This document shows, in pieces, positions 1 to 4,904 of a stretch of 7,286 bases of DNA. Numbering within the stretch: position 1 is the stretch's first letter; each line of letters starts with the position of its first letter. Position numbers and translations under genes: made by a program. The stretch lies in contig JBEKEX010000135.1 in assembly GCA_050013615.1 (NCBI GenBank), positions 1-7,286 of the forward strand, in the 5' to 3' direction. This stretch comes from JBEKEX01 sp050013615 (GTDB taxonomy: Bacteria; Chloroflexota; Anaerolineae; Anaerolineales; Anaerolineaceae). Below the pieces are notes generated by a model, which searched no databases, was not told the DNA's origin, and was given only the letters and a program-made list of their open reading frames with translations.

Positions 1-801
1 ATGCCCGGAGCGTTTGTAGAGGTCTTCCTTGACCACGTGCCCCGTCCAGACATGCGTATAGCCGTATCTTGTTTGTACTTCTCGCACGTAGGATTCCATG
101 AGGTAGCGCAGCATTTCGCCCTTGGGGCTGAAAAGCGGCAGGCCTGGGCCAACGTCGTCGGAGAAATAGAATAGACCGAGCTCTTTGCCCAATTTGCGAT
201 GGTCGCGCTTCTTAGCCTCTTCCAATTTCCACAGGTATTCTTCCAATTCCTGTGGGGTGTTCCAGGCTGTGCCGTAAATGCGCTGCAGCATGGGACGTTT
301 CTCATCGCCGCGCCAGTAGGCACCCGCCACGCTCATCAATTTTATGGCCTGTGGGTTGATCAGGGCGCTGTGCTCCACATGGGGGCCGCGGCACAAGTCG
401 GTGAAAGTATCGCTGGTATAGGTCGAGATGACCGGCTTTTCTGTGATGGGGTTGCCATCCTCGTCGAAGCCGCCTTTCTCGAGACCATCGATCAATTCGA
501 GCTTGAAATCCTGGCCTTTGAAAATTTTGCGTGCCTCATCGGCGCTGACTTCCTCGCGCACGAATGGCACGTCCTTACGGATGATCTCGCGCATGCGCTT
601 CTCGATCCCTTCCAAATCCTCGGGGATGAGCGGGCGGGGGAGATCGAAATCATAATAGAAGCCGTCATCGATTGCCGGCCCGATGGCGATCTTGGCGGTG
701 GGGAACTTTTCCAGCACTGCCTCCGCCATGATGTGCGCCGTCGAATGACGGATGCGGTAGAGCAGCGTATCCTGATATCGTTCCTGTTGTTTTTGTGTCA
801 T
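1..801 (-). CDS. thrS: Threonyl-tRNA synthetase, N-terminal 267 residues (3' end beyond window), TGS-less form
   Basis: This cytoplasmic class II synthetase charges tRNA-Thr with threonine and edits Ser-tRNA-Thr. The visible part begins almost directly with the editing (N2/SAD) domain. HSTAH supplies the zinc-site-like histidines H19 and H23, and DLCRGPH supplies C137 and H141, matching the HxxxH...CxxxH quartet of bacterial ThrRS. The start of the catalytic core follows from about residue 205, with a motif-1-like stretch (GPGLPLFSPKGE, then YVREV) ending at the window edge in RSGH. The usual ~60-residue N-terminal TGS domain is missing. The start is secure: an in-frame TAA lies two codons upstream (807-805), an AGAGG ribosome binding site is about 7 nt ahead, and only 36 bp separate it from the aminotransferase stop. 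It is the second gene of the T-box-controlled unit. The identity is firm; the missing 3' part cannot be judged. Confidence 0.96.
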   Translation of the reverse strand, partial: MTQKQQERYQDTLLYRIRHSTAHIMAEAVLEKFPTAKIAIGPAIDDGFYYDFDLPRPLIPEDLEGIEKRMREIIRKDVPFVREEVSADEARKIFKGQDFKLELIDGLEKGGFDEDGNPITEKPVISTYTSDTFTDLCRGPHVEHSALINPQAIKLMSVAGAYWRGDEKRPMLQRIYGTAWNTPQELEEYLWKLEEAKKRDHRKLGKELGLFYFSDDVGPGLPLFSPKGEMLRYLMESYVREVQTRYGYTHVWTGHVVKEDLYKRSGH

Positions 802-837
802 TATTTACCTCTTTTCAGAAACGGATGAGCTAAAGCT

Positions 838-2019
838 CTATTTGAATAACTCTTGCATAACGGCGACCGACTCTTGAAGGATTTGCCGGTCGAGTGTGAA
901 AGCAAAACGTACGTAGTGCTCGCCTGAGGCGCCGAAAGCGATGCCTGGCGATGTCCCAACGCCGACTTGGTCGATCAGGTAATTGGTCATTGCCCACGAA
1001 TCCCGCTTGCCCTGGTAACCGGGCCAAGACTCGTCGATCTTGGACCAAACGTAGAAGGCGCCTTGGGGACGGAATGAGTGGAAGACTTTGACCTTTTGGA
1101 TGCCTTCCATGAACAGGTTACGGCGCACTTCCAACTCGGCCATCATTTGCTGGGTGGGTTCCTTGGGACCGTTCAAGGCCGCCACGCCACCCCATTGGGT
1201 GATGGATGGAACGCCGTTGGTGGTCAGGCGCAATAGTTTGCGACTGCGGTCGATGATGACGTCATCGTTGCTGACCATATAGCCGAGGCGCAAGCCGGTC
1301 ATGGCATAGGTCTTCGACAGGGTGAAGATGGTGATGGTACGGTCGGCCATGCCGGGCAGCGAACCGATGCTGATGTGCTTCAAGCCATCGAAAATGACAT
1401 GCTCGTAGGCTTCGTCGCTGACCACCGCCAGGTTGTGTTTGATGGCAATTTCAGCAATCTGCTTCAAGGTGTTTTCCGAAAGCACAGCCCCACTCGGGTT
1501 GTGCGGAGAATTGATATAGATGGCCTTGGTGTGCGGCGTGATGGCGGCTTCGATGTCTGCCGGGTCGTAGAGAAAATCTTTTTCCGGCTTGAGCACCACC
1601 GGCACGGGCGTGGCGCCGGTTCGTTTAATGATTTCGGGAATCTCACTCCACATGGGGTCGGGCAGGATCACTTCGTCGTCAGGACTCAGAAGCGAAGCAA
1701 AGGCCATGTACAGACCATGCATGCCACCGATGGTGACCAGCACGTGGTCGTCATCCTTGATGGGTAGCTTATTCTCTTCGTGAATTTTCTTGAATAACGC
1801 CGCCCGGAGCTGCGGCAACCCAGTAGAAGGGGGATAGTGAGTCTTGCCGGATTGCAGAGCGTCGATGATCGCTTTTTGGATGTGAGCCGGTGTATCGAAG
1901 GAAGTGTCGCCGACTTCCAGGCGGTAGACCTTGCGGCCCGCTGCTTGTTGAGACATCATCTTGTCGCGCACCAACACCAGTGCGCCCAGGGTAACACGAT
2001 CGAGTACATGTTCGTTCAT
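838..2019 (-). CDS. PLP-dependent class I/II aminotransferase (aspartate aminotransferase-like)
   Basis: The 393-residue length is typical of fold-type I aminotransferases. Visible hallmarks are GDTSFDTP (37-44; usually GEPDFDTP), the SPHNPSG loop with N174, SDEAY with D202 (contacts the pyridine nitrogen of PLP), the Schiff-base lysine K236 in TLSKTYAMTGLRLGY with phosphate-binding R244, and the substrate-carboxylate arginine R371 in VRFAF. The family moves amino groups between amino acids and 2-oxoacids; sequence alone does not fix the substrate. Because it is the first gene behind a threonine T-box and is followed by thrS, a role in aspartate supply for threonine synthesis is a reasonable inference. 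The ATG at 2019 has AGGAG at 2031-2027 with 7-nt spacing. There is no signal peptide, so the protein is cytoplasmic. Alternatives include an alanine- or aromatic-type transaminase of the same superfamily. Confidence 0.93.
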   Translation of the reverse strand: MNEHVLDRVTLGALVLVRDKMMSQQAAGRKVYRLEVGDTSFDTPAHIQKAIIDALQSGKTHYPPSTGLPQLRAALFKKIHEENKLPIKDDDHVLVTIGGMHGLYMAFASLLSPDDEVILPDPMWSEIPEIIKRTGATPVPVVLKPEKDFLYDPADIEAAITPHTKAIYINSPHNPSGAVLSENTLKQIAEIAIKHNLAVVSDEAYEHVIFDGLKHISIGSLPGMADRTITIFTLSKTYAMTGLRLGYMVSNDDVIIDRSRKLLRLTTNGVPSITQWGGVAALNGPKEPTQQMMAELEVRRNLFMEGIQKVKVFHSFRPQGAFYVWSKIDESWPGYQGKRDSWAMTNYLIDQVGVGTSPGIAFGASGEHYVRFAFTLDRQILQESVAVMQELFK

Positions 2020-2045
2020 CTCTTCTCTCCTCTTATTAAACGAAT

Positions 2046-2280
2046 ACGCCTTTCATCCATTGGGACGAGAGGCGTTGTACTCGTGGTTCCACCCAAGTTC
2101 AGCAAGCGGCTTTCAACTGCTGTTCTCTTGAGCTGTAACGGGCAGACCCGGAACTGCTTATTCGGCCTGGCCTTTCGGCAGTTCACTTGCGGGGGGTTTT
2201 CACCGGTTTGCTGCGAAAAGAGCTCTCAGTCGATGGCTCTTTCTCCCTGGCGCCTGCTTGCCAATTACTCGTCCCGCTTG
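2046..2280 (-). promoter_or_regulatory. T-box riboswitch leader, threonine-type (specifier ACC), upstream of aminotransferase-thrS
   Basis: The T-box core GGGTGGAACCACG reads 2094-2082. The antiterminator pairs TTGGG (2096-2092) with CCCAA (2064-2060) and ACGAG (2084-2080) with CTCGT (2069-2065), leaving a 7-nt TGGAACC bulge. TGGA should pair with a tRNA ending UCCA, that is discriminator U, as found in many bacterial tRNA-Thr. Stem I starts with GCGGG (2277-2273) pairing with CCCGC (2193-2189). It carries an AGTA loop-E motif (2269-2266) opposite GGTGAAA followed by ACC (2197-2195), a Thr codon read by a GGU anticodon. The competing terminator is ACGCCT (2075-2070) with AGGCGT (2051-2046), closed internally by TCGTCC with GGATGA and one C-A mismatch. 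A modest U-rich tail (ATTCGTTT) follows. The terminator reuses the antiterminator 3' strand, so control is probably transcriptional. The specifier call rests on motif alignment by eye. Confidence 0.93.
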
Positions 2281-2319
2281 GCGTTTTGCACACTATTATG
2301 TTGGCTAAACTTTGAGTTG

Positions 2320-2348
2320 ATTGTATAACAAAATCAACATCACTTCAA
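2320..2348 (-). promoter_or_regulatory. Promoter of the T-box/aminotransferase/thrS unit
   Basis: TTGAAG (2348-2343), a 17-bp spacer and TACAAT (2325-2320) on the minus strand fit a housekeeping sigma promoter. Transcription would start near 2313, about 35 nt before stem I of the T-box. The -35 box lies only a few bases from the tRNA-Val fragment. Confidence 0.65.
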
Positions 2349-2372
2349 GTCCAGTGGGCGGTATAGGATTTT

Positions 2373-2403
2373 ACCCCCTTTTGGGGGTTACCCCCTTTGG
2401 GGG
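2373..2403. repeat. Tandem pair of C5/G5 mini-hairpins inside the tRNA-Val fragment
   Basis: Two adjacent palindromes read ACCCCC-TTTT-GGGGGT (2373-2388) and CCCCC-TTT-GGGGG (2391-2403). They repeat with a period of about 17 bp. They interrupt what would be the T loop of the tRNA-Val copy and have no counterpart in the intact tRNA. Confidence 0.85.
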
Positions 2404-2421
2404 CGAACCTATGGCCTTTTC

Positions 2422-2438
2422 ATCCCCTCAATGGGGAT
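2422..2438. repeat. Single mini-hairpin ATCCCC/GGGGAT inside the tRNA-Val fragment
   Basis: Six-base arms surround a 5-nt loop (TCAAT). It separates the anticodon-stem part from the variable-region part of the tRNA copy and is absent from the intact gene at the matching place. Confidence 0.75.
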
Positions 2439-2465
2439 TGCGATGTCACTTCTCAAGGTCCTAAG

Positions 2466-2539
2466 TGGGCGGTATAGGACTCGAACCTACGGCCTTTGCG
2501 ATGTCAACGCAACGCTCTAACCAACTGAGCTAACCGCCC
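2466..2539 (-). tRNA. tRNA-Val (anticodon GAC)
   Basis: The acceptor strands GGGCGGT (2539-2533) and ACCGCCC pair fully, with discriminator A at 2466. The D stem is GCTC/GAGC. The anticodon stem is TTGCG/CGCAA around TTGACAT, giving anticodon GAC for the Val codon GUC. The T arm is GTAGG-TTCGAGT-CCTAT. CCA is not encoded (the next bases are CTT), so it must be added after transcription. The gene has its own promoter in the end of the upstream coding region, and its first ten bases supply that gene's last codons and stop. No clear terminator follows; the broken copy comes next. Confidence 0.97.
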
Positions 2540-3126
2540 GAAGTGTGCGTATTATACACGGAAGTATCGAAAAATTCAATGAAGTGCTTCTGATTGCTCG
2601 TATTGGGCACATGTTCCCAATCGATGGGGTCAACCAGGAAGCGATGGCGCAGACGCGGAAAGACAACATCCCTCCAGGCATCGATGAAGTATTGATAAGC
2701 TTTGTCCCATTCACCGCCGTCTCCCCCGCCACCTGAAGGTGGCCTGCCACCTACAGGTGGCCATCCATCGTGGGTCAGGGTGACGAGCGTTTCACCCTTC
2801 TTTATTTCTGACAGCCTTACGGTAACATGGGTCAACTGCTTGCGTATTTCTAGCAGTTCGGGAGGCGCATTCCAGGTGAAGGAAAGCAAGTTAGGCGGCT
2901 GCAAAGCCAGGATGTGCATCCCCTCTGAGCCACGCAAGCCAGGTTCTGCCTCGAGGTCGAAGAGGATCTCGTACAGCCCGCCGACCTTCAGCTCGACGTT
3001 GCAAGCCGGTGCAAAGAATGAAGCGATGCCAGCTGGTGTGGTCCAGGCTTGCCAGATTTCCTCTATGGGATTGGGAATCATGGTTTCAATGCGGATGACG
3101 CGATCTGTGTGTGATATATTCTTCAT
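2530..3126 (-). CDS. AHSA1/SRPBCC-fold protein
   Basis: This 198-residue protein has the START-like (SRPBCC, AHSA1 branch) pattern: an N-terminal strand RVIRIETMIPNPIEEIWQAWTTP (about 9-31), FFAP and the VGGLYEI hairpin (about 48-54), the central strand NLLSFTW (79-85), LVTLTHDGW (114-122) and a C-terminal helix EWDKAYQYFIDAW. The family forms a hydrophobic ligand cavity; no specific ligand can be assigned. Between THDG and GGEWD lies a Pro/Gly-rich stretch (about 122-133) encoded by two tandem palindromes, apparently an in-frame insertion. The last residues overlap the tRNA-Val promoter, and the stop TAG (2532-2530) is inside tRNA-Val. I chose the ATG at 3126, 23 bp after the DUF4332 stop; its Shine-Dalgarno is weak. 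A TTG at 3153 overlapping the upstream stop (TTGA) is an alternative, coupled start. Confidence 0.88.
   Translation of the reverse strand: MKNISHTDRVIRIETMIPNPIEEIWQAWTTPAGIASFFAPACNVELKVGGLYEILFDLEAEPGLRGSEGMHILALQPPNLLSFTWNAPPELLEIRKQLTHVTVRLSEIKKGETLVTLTHDGWPPVGGRPPSGGGGDGGEWDKAYQYFIDAWRDVVFPRLRHRFLVDPIDWEHVPNTSNQKHFIEFFDTSVYNTHTSGG
2551..2579 (-). promoter_or_regulatory. Promoter of tRNA-Val inside the 3' end of the SRPBCC gene
   Basis: TTGAAT (2579-2574), a 17-bp spacer and a perfect TATAAT (2556-2551) predict a start near 2544, leaving only about five leader bases before the tRNA at 2539. Confidence 0.85.
2728..2761. repeat. Tandem pair of 16-bp mini-hairpins inserted in frame in the SRPBCC gene
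   Basis: GCCACCT-GA-AGGTGGC (2728-2743) and GCCACCT-AC-AGGTGGC (2746-2761) are perfect 7-bp-arm palindromes with 2-nt loops. They are spaced as an 18-bp repeat. Two 18-bp units add 12 codons and keep the frame, encoding WPPVGGRPPSGG between conserved parts of the fold. Confidence 0.9.
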
Positions 3127-3149
3127 ATCTCTTATCGTATGCGCCAGAT

Positions 3150-3554
3150 TCAATATGTGATGACCCGCGGCAATTTTTTTGCCTGTGCTACCCAGTGTTT
3201 GATTTGTTCTTGGCTGGGCAGTTGCCGTACCAGTTTTTTCTTAATGTTGTTGGAAACGATCACCTCGTGCAATTCTTCCGGCGTCCGTTGAGCCAATTCG
3301 GCGATTGTATCGACCCCGACCAGTTCCAAGAGATCGGCATATTCAATTCCGACGCCTTTGACTCGGAAAAGATCGACATGGTTAACCCATGCCAGTATCT
3401 GCTTTTCGCTGACAGCCGTATTTTCGGCAATTTCCTTACGCCCCTTTGAGGTGGCGCCTTTTTTGAGCAAAGCTTGGGTGGTCAAAATGCCAACGGTGTG
3501 GAGTTTCTCCGCATACTTCGGGCCAATGTCTTTGATGTCCGCCACCTTTGCCAT
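3150..3554 (-). CDS. DUF4332 helix-hairpin-helix protein
   Basis: This 134-residue small protein consists of two helix-hairpin-helix-like units. The first is IKDIGPKYAEKLHTVGILTT (about 6-25) and the second is FRVKGVGIEYADLLELVGVD (about 62-81), each with the G-hydrophobic-G turn. This fits the DUF4332 family, common in Chloroflexota and cyanobacteria and of unknown function; such HhH units often contact nucleic acid non-specifically. No catalytic motif or signal peptide is visible. The ATG at 3554 has a strong GAGGAGAGG ribosome binding site just upstream. An in-frame upstream ATG (3680) would add a basic, cysteine-containing segment overlapping the promoter and is unlikely. It is followed 23 bp later by the SRPBCC gene, so the two are probably cotranscribed. 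Confidence 0.88.
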   Translation of the reverse strand: MAKVADIKDIGPKYAEKLHTVGILTTQALLKKGATSKGRKEIAENTAVSEKQILAWVNHVDLFRVKGVGIEYADLLELVGVDTIAELAQRTPEELHEVIVSNNIKKKLVRQLPSQEQIKHWVAQAKKLPRVITY

Positions 3555-3597
3555 GATTCCTCTCCTCTTTTTCCTGAGTTTGTTTGACCCTGCAGAA

Positions 3598-3625
3598 AGT
3601 GTACAACAATTTTCACAAAAATCAA
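3598..3625 (-). promoter_or_regulatory. Promoter of the DUF4332-SRPBCC unit
   Basis: TTGATT (3625-3620), a 16-bp spacer and TACACT (3603-3598) lie about 40 bp ahead of the start codon at 3554. They are divergent from, and about 40 bp away from, the tRNA-Ser promoter. Confidence 0.55.
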
Positions 3626-3665
3626 TCTTATCCATCGATCTATATAAATGTCGCCCGACCACCTG

Positions 3666-3674
3666 TGGTATAAT
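3666..3674 (+). promoter_or_regulatory. Extended -10 promoter of tRNA-Ser
   Basis: TGGTATAAT is a perfect extended -10 (TGn-TATAAT). No good -35 box is seen at the usual distance, as expected for this class. The predicted start near 3681 gives a leader of about 30 nt before the tRNA. Confidence 0.8.
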
Positions 3675-3710
3675 CTCCACGCCTTGGGAGGATGGCCTAC
3701 CGGGGCATGA

Positions 3711-3801
<91 letters not shown>

Positions 3802-3809
3802 GCAAAAAG

Positions 3810-3837
3810 ACCCGGGTGTTCCCCGGGTTTTTCTTTT
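3810..3837 (+). terminator. Rho-independent terminator of tRNA-Ser
   Basis: ACCCGGG (3810-3816), a 5-nt loop and CCCGGGT (3822-3828) are followed by TTTTTCTTTT. It begins ten bases after the tRNA CCA, and the preceding A-run allows the stem to extend. Confidence 0.93.
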
Positions 3838-3846
3838 AAGTATAGT

Positions 3847-3934
3847 AAAGGCTCCCATAATCTGAACTGCACCCTTTCTGTTGGTGGTGTCCAACTTTTG
3901 GGGGTGCAGTTCAAATCTAGAGAGAGCCTTTTTT
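3847..3934 (+). terminator. Second terminator, its loop occupied by a miniature element
   Basis: AAAGGCTC (3847-3854) pairs with GAGCCTTT (3924-3931), followed by a T-run to 3934. Removing the 51-bp element and one copy of its AATC duplication restores a normal short-loop terminator. Facing convergent genes, it could act for tRNA-Ser read-through and, more weakly on the minus strand, for the lipoprotein gene that ends at 3957. Confidence 0.7.
3863..3913. mobile_element. 51-bp MITE-like element with IS3-like ends, flanked by AATC duplication
   Basis: Perfect 12-bp terminal inverted repeats TGAACTGCACCC (3863-3874) and GGGTGCAGTTCA (3902-3913) enclose a second inner hairpin GTTGG/CCAAC (3880-3884/3891-3895). 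The minus-strand end continues CCAAAAGTTGGACACC, which resembles the left ends of IS3-family (IS150-like) elements. AATC occurs directly on both sides (3859-3862 and 3914-3917) as a probable 4-bp target duplication, within the 3-4 bp usual for that family. No transposase is present, so it could only move with help from a related full-length element. It may be an internally deleted IS retaining just its two ends. The family assignment is by memory of end motifs. Confidence 0.8.
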
Positions 3935-3956
3935 GCTTTGTGGCGCTCGGATGATT

Positions 3957-4709
3957 CTAGGGTTCGGTGACGACCAAGTTGTCAAATTGTACTTCTGTGC
4001 CGGTGGTTTCCAACGAACCGGCTGCCAGCGAGATGTCGCCAGATGTATAAGTGCTATCGTAGGTGTCGGCCACTTCCGTACCGTTCACAGATAATGTCAG
4101 GTGGTCACCAACGCAGCTTGCCGTTAAATGATTGCTGGCATCACCTTGGTTGATAACGTCAGACGTGGTCCAATCCACCAGGGATGTAAAGCTGCCGTTG
4201 GTGATCTTGATAATGGCGTAATAACCATCGCCTGAAACGAAGAAAGCATATGCATCGCTGTTGTCGCCACCGGTGCGACGGCAGTAAACCCCGTAAGCGG
4301 TGTTGTTATTGCTAGGGCCGCTCAGTTGTGTTGCGTCTACATCGATAACCAGATCGGTGAAATTTTGGTTAGCAACACCCCATAAGATGGATCCTTCCGA
4401 TTTTGCGAAAATATCATAGGTTCCATTGAGGTAACTGAGTGTGTCACCACTATAATTGCCGGTTTCCCAACCGCTGTTCACATTACTGAAATCATCCTGG
4501 AACAGGATCTTGCCGGTGCTGACAGGGGCGGTTACTGTCGTAGGGGTGGGCTGGATCGGAACTGCTGTGGAGGTAGGTTGTTCCGAAACTACTGGGATGG
4601 TAGCGGCATTCGATACGGGCGTTGGGGTGCTCCCGCCAAAGTCGACCGAGCATGCTAGTGAGACCAATGCTAAAAGGCTTACCAAGATAAAAATTGATTT
4701 GGACTTCAT
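3957..4709 (-). CDS. Secreted lipoprotein with Pro/Thr-rich linker and LamG/DUF1080-like beta domain
   Basis: This 250-residue protein has a basic N-terminus and hydrophobic core (6-19) ending in the lipobox LVSLAC, with C20 as the lipidation site. It is therefore predicted to be anchored to the outside of the membrane. Residues about 27-65 form a low-complexity spacer rich in Thr, Pro and Val (STPTPV, PTSTAV, PTPTT). The rest starts ILFQDDFSNVNSGWETG and ends VQFDNLVVTEP. This is the pattern of concanavalin-like jelly-roll domains (DUF1080/LamG type) that often bind glycans; no catalytic residues are recognisable. The ATG at 4709 has GGAGAAG (4720-4714) and its own consensus promoter. An upstream in-frame start at 4775 would place the -10 inside the gene. 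The neighbouring glucosidase makes a carbohydrate link possible but unproven. Confidence 0.85.
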   Translation of the reverse strand: MKSKSIFILVSLLALVSLACSVDFGGSTPTPVSNAATIPVVSEQPTSTAVPIQPTPTTVTAPVSTGKILFQDDFSNVNSGWETGNYSGDTLSYLNGTYDIFAKSEGSILWGVANQNFTDLVIDVDATQLSGPSNNNTAYGVYCRRTGGDNSDAYAFFVSGDGYYAIIKITNGSFTSLVDWTTSDVINQGDASNHLTASCVGDHLTLSVNGTEVADTYDSTYTSGDISLAAGSLETTGTEVQFDNLVVTEP

Positions 4710-4743
4710 GGTACTTCTCCCTTTTGGAATTAAATATAGAGGT

Positions 4744-4772
4744 AGTATATGGGTTTTAATCACCAATGTCAA
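4744..4772 (-). promoter_or_regulatory. Consensus promoter of the lipoprotein gene
   Basis: A perfect TTGACA (4772-4767), a 17-bp spacer and TATACT (4749-4744) predict a start near 4737, about 28 nt before the start codon. This is the closest match to the sigma-70-type consensus in the window, suggesting strong expression. Confidence 0.9.
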
Positions 4773-4836
4773 CACATTAAAATAAGATTAATTCGATTTG
4801 CCATTAACAAATATGAAAAGTGGAGGGCATGGAAAG

Positions 4837-4893
4837 AATATATCCCCAAAAAGATGCGTTTTCCGAGCTTGAAGACTTAAAAATGGATATATT
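4837..4893. repeat. 9-bp inverted repeat downstream of the glucosidase gene
   Basis: AATATATCC (4837-4845) and GGATATATT (4885-4893) are exact inverted repeats 39 bp apart in the AT-rich gap between the glucosidase stop (4905) and the lipoprotein promoter. They may form a weak terminator or processing structure; no T-run follows. A 31-codon ORF (4829-4924, plus strand) spans it. Confidence 0.45.
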
Positions 4894-4904
4894 TGCGAAT
4901 GAGG

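Larger units (their letters stand above)
2354..2448 (-). pseudogene. Broken copy of the 3' half of tRNA-Val(GAC), interrupted by two hairpin insertions
   Basis: Read on the minus strand, this copies the intact tRNA-Val next to it from the anticodon loop (TGACATCGCAA) through the variable region and T arm (AGGCCATAGGTTCG) to the acceptor end (TCCTATACCGCCCACT). The first break, after the anticodon stem, adds about 20 bp with an ATCCCC/GGGGAT hairpin. The second, in the T loop, adds about 33 bp with two tandem C5/G5 hairpins. The D arm and 5' acceptor strand are absent, so it cannot fold as a tRNA. The two copies are offset by 111 bp. Similarity continues a few bases past the tRNA end (ACTTAGGACC against ACTGGAC), which favours a local segmental duplication. 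A decayed attachment-site repeat from a lost integrative element is the alternative. Confidence 0.8.

Noticed and set aside
199..828. 209-residue plus-strand ORF
   Set aside because: It is antisense to thrS, whose minus-strand translation has clear ThrRS motifs and whose start is fixed; the plus-strand product has no recognisable domain.
1375..1767. 130-residue plus-strand ORF
   Set aside because: It is a shadow of the aminotransferase gene.
1837..2328. 163-residue plus-strand ORF across the T-box leader
   Set aside because: It is antisense to the aminotransferase 5' end and the T-box, has no good ribosome binding site, and is explained by the structured leader.
2354..2448. Second functional tRNA-Val or an intron-containing tRNA
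   Set aside because: The 5' half is missing altogether and the T loop is interrupted, which does not match any tRNA intron position known in bacteria.
2373..2448. CRISPR array or terminator for tRNA-Val
   Set aside because: The repeats are immediately adjacent palindromes without spacers of constant size, and none of the hairpins is followed by a T-run on the minus strand.
2702..3160. 152-residue plus-strand ORF with a Pro-rich start
   Set aside because: It is antisense to the SRPBCC gene; the Pro-rich part is just the other strand of the tandem palindromes.
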